Source of the DNA: an uncultured Aquimarina sp.
Lineage (GTDB): Bacteria; Bacteroidota; Bacteroidia; Flavobacteriales; Flavobacteriaceae
Length of the DNA stretch: 64,000 bases
Direction of reading: 5' to 3'
Assembly (NCBI GenBank): GCA_947489685.1
Contig: CANLEM010000005.1
Span: forward strand, 310,001 to 374,000
The notes under the pieces were generated by a model. The model was given only the letters and a program-made list of their open reading frames with translations. It made no database searches and was not told where the DNA came from. Of this stretch, positions 63,584 to 64,000 are shown in pieces. Position 1 is the first letter of the stretch. Every line of letters begins with the position of its first letter. The translations under genes and the position numbers were made by a program.

Positions 63584-64000
63584 CTACATAAGTCCTCGGC
63601 CAACTTTATTTAGTTTGCCGCTTTCTTGGTACTCTTTAGATATCTTATCAAGGATACCGTTGATAAAAATACTACTTTTAGGAGTACTATATTCCTTTGC
63701 AATTTCTAAATATTCGTTAATTGTTACTTTTACTGGTATTGACGGGAACTTCACGAACTCACAAATTGCCATTTTTATAATAGCTTTATCTAGTTCTGCT
63801 ATTCGATCCTGATCCCAATTTGGTGTTTTACCATCAATTTCTTTGGCATACTCTGCCCCATTAAGGACTGTTTTTCTAAAAATATCAATCGCAAAGACCT
63901 TATCTTCCTGATCTTTATACAGGTTAGGTAGTGCTTTATCTTGGTCATGAGATGCTTTTACTTTTCGTAACATCTTAATAATTGCAGTATTTACTATAGG
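63584..64000 (-). CDS. nusB: Transcription antitermination factor NusB, 5' part outside the window
   Basis: The frame is open past the last Met (63973) to the window edge, so at least 138 residues are seen. The C-terminal NusB core LDKAIIKMAICEFVKFPSIPVKVTINEYLEIAKEYST is clear. NusB with NusE binds boxA to protect rRNA transcripts from termination. Flavobacteriia NusB has a longer N-terminus than usual, in agreement with the length. Confidence 0.93.
   Translation of the reverse strand, partial: PIVNTAIIKMLRKVKASHDQDKALPNLYKDQEDKVFAIDIFRKTVLNGAEYAKEIDGKTPNWDQDRIAELDKAIIKMAICEFVKFPSIPVKVTINEYLEIAKEYSTPKSSIFINGILDKISKEYQESGKLNKVGRGLM

Noticed and set aside
1..64000. CRISPR arrays, insertion sequences, prophage or plasmid origins
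   Set aside because: No regularly spaced repeats, transposase, integrase or phage structural genes were seen on either strand.

Overview
The window is AT-rich chromosomal DNA from a member of the Bacteroidota, almost certainly a marine Flavobacteriaceae (Aquimarina/Kordia-like is my inference, not proven). The evidence is: Bacteroidota-type promoters (TTG, about 19 bp, TAnnTTTG), SPAQ-like signal peptides, many lipoproteins, a split transketolase, DUF6503, DUF3570, DUF4266 and DUF4856 families, a nusB-DUF1573-yajC row, and a CarH-like regulator beside carotenoid genes.

Left part (1-32 kb) is mostly housekeeping. On the minus strand lie a truncated DUF6503-like lipoprotein, a secreted protein, dnaB, accA, an EamA transporter, lptG and tgt. 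The split transketolase is on the plus strand. Then come an outer-membrane barrel, an FKBP lipoprotein carrying calcium-binding repeats inside its catalytic domain, an S4 RNA-binding protein, a phosphoribosyltransferase, aroK, two identical tRNA-Lys genes and tRNA-Leu(GAG). A light/B12-type MerR regulator precedes crtI-crtB-crtZ. After a TlpA thioredoxin, a two-repeat lipoprotein, a Crp/Fnr regulator and aconitase, a tight envelope-folding operon follows (three SurA/PpiC-like proteins plus a MoxR ATPase), then a Skp-like chaperone and guaB.

The middle (32.6-45 kb) is more accessory. It holds a PAP2 phosphatase, hypothetical genes, a strongly folded intergenic element at 33932-34095, a possible 32-aa gene with its own terminator, an ECF42-type sigma factor with two YCII (DGPF) genes, several stress/repair genes (DinB, YdeI, an Ada-like AraC-methyltransferase), and a thioredoxin-ApbE-DUF4266-DUF3570 cluster that looks like an extracytoplasmic flavinylation locus.

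The region 45-54.6 kb is iron themed: ferritin, a PAS protein, a FecA-like TonB receptor, an HTTM membrane protein, imelysin and DUF4856, with a very good promoter in front of DUF4856. A haem-binding protein and HMG-CoA lyase lie upstream.

The most interesting part is 54.8-59 kb. Four small precursor peptides with double-glycine leaders (54877-55038 minus; 57337-57489, 57585-57809 and 58804-58971 plus) surround a membrane-anchored TPR/AraC regulator. They come with paired palindromes, an inverted repeat over a promoter, a DUF4214 lipoprotein and a remnant of a LysE gene. No modification enzyme or exporter is present in the window. The right end returns to housekeeping: lysE, pyrD, pepT, an outer-membrane protein, yajC, DUF1573 and a truncated nusB. 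No CRISPR array, insertion sequence or prophage was seen.
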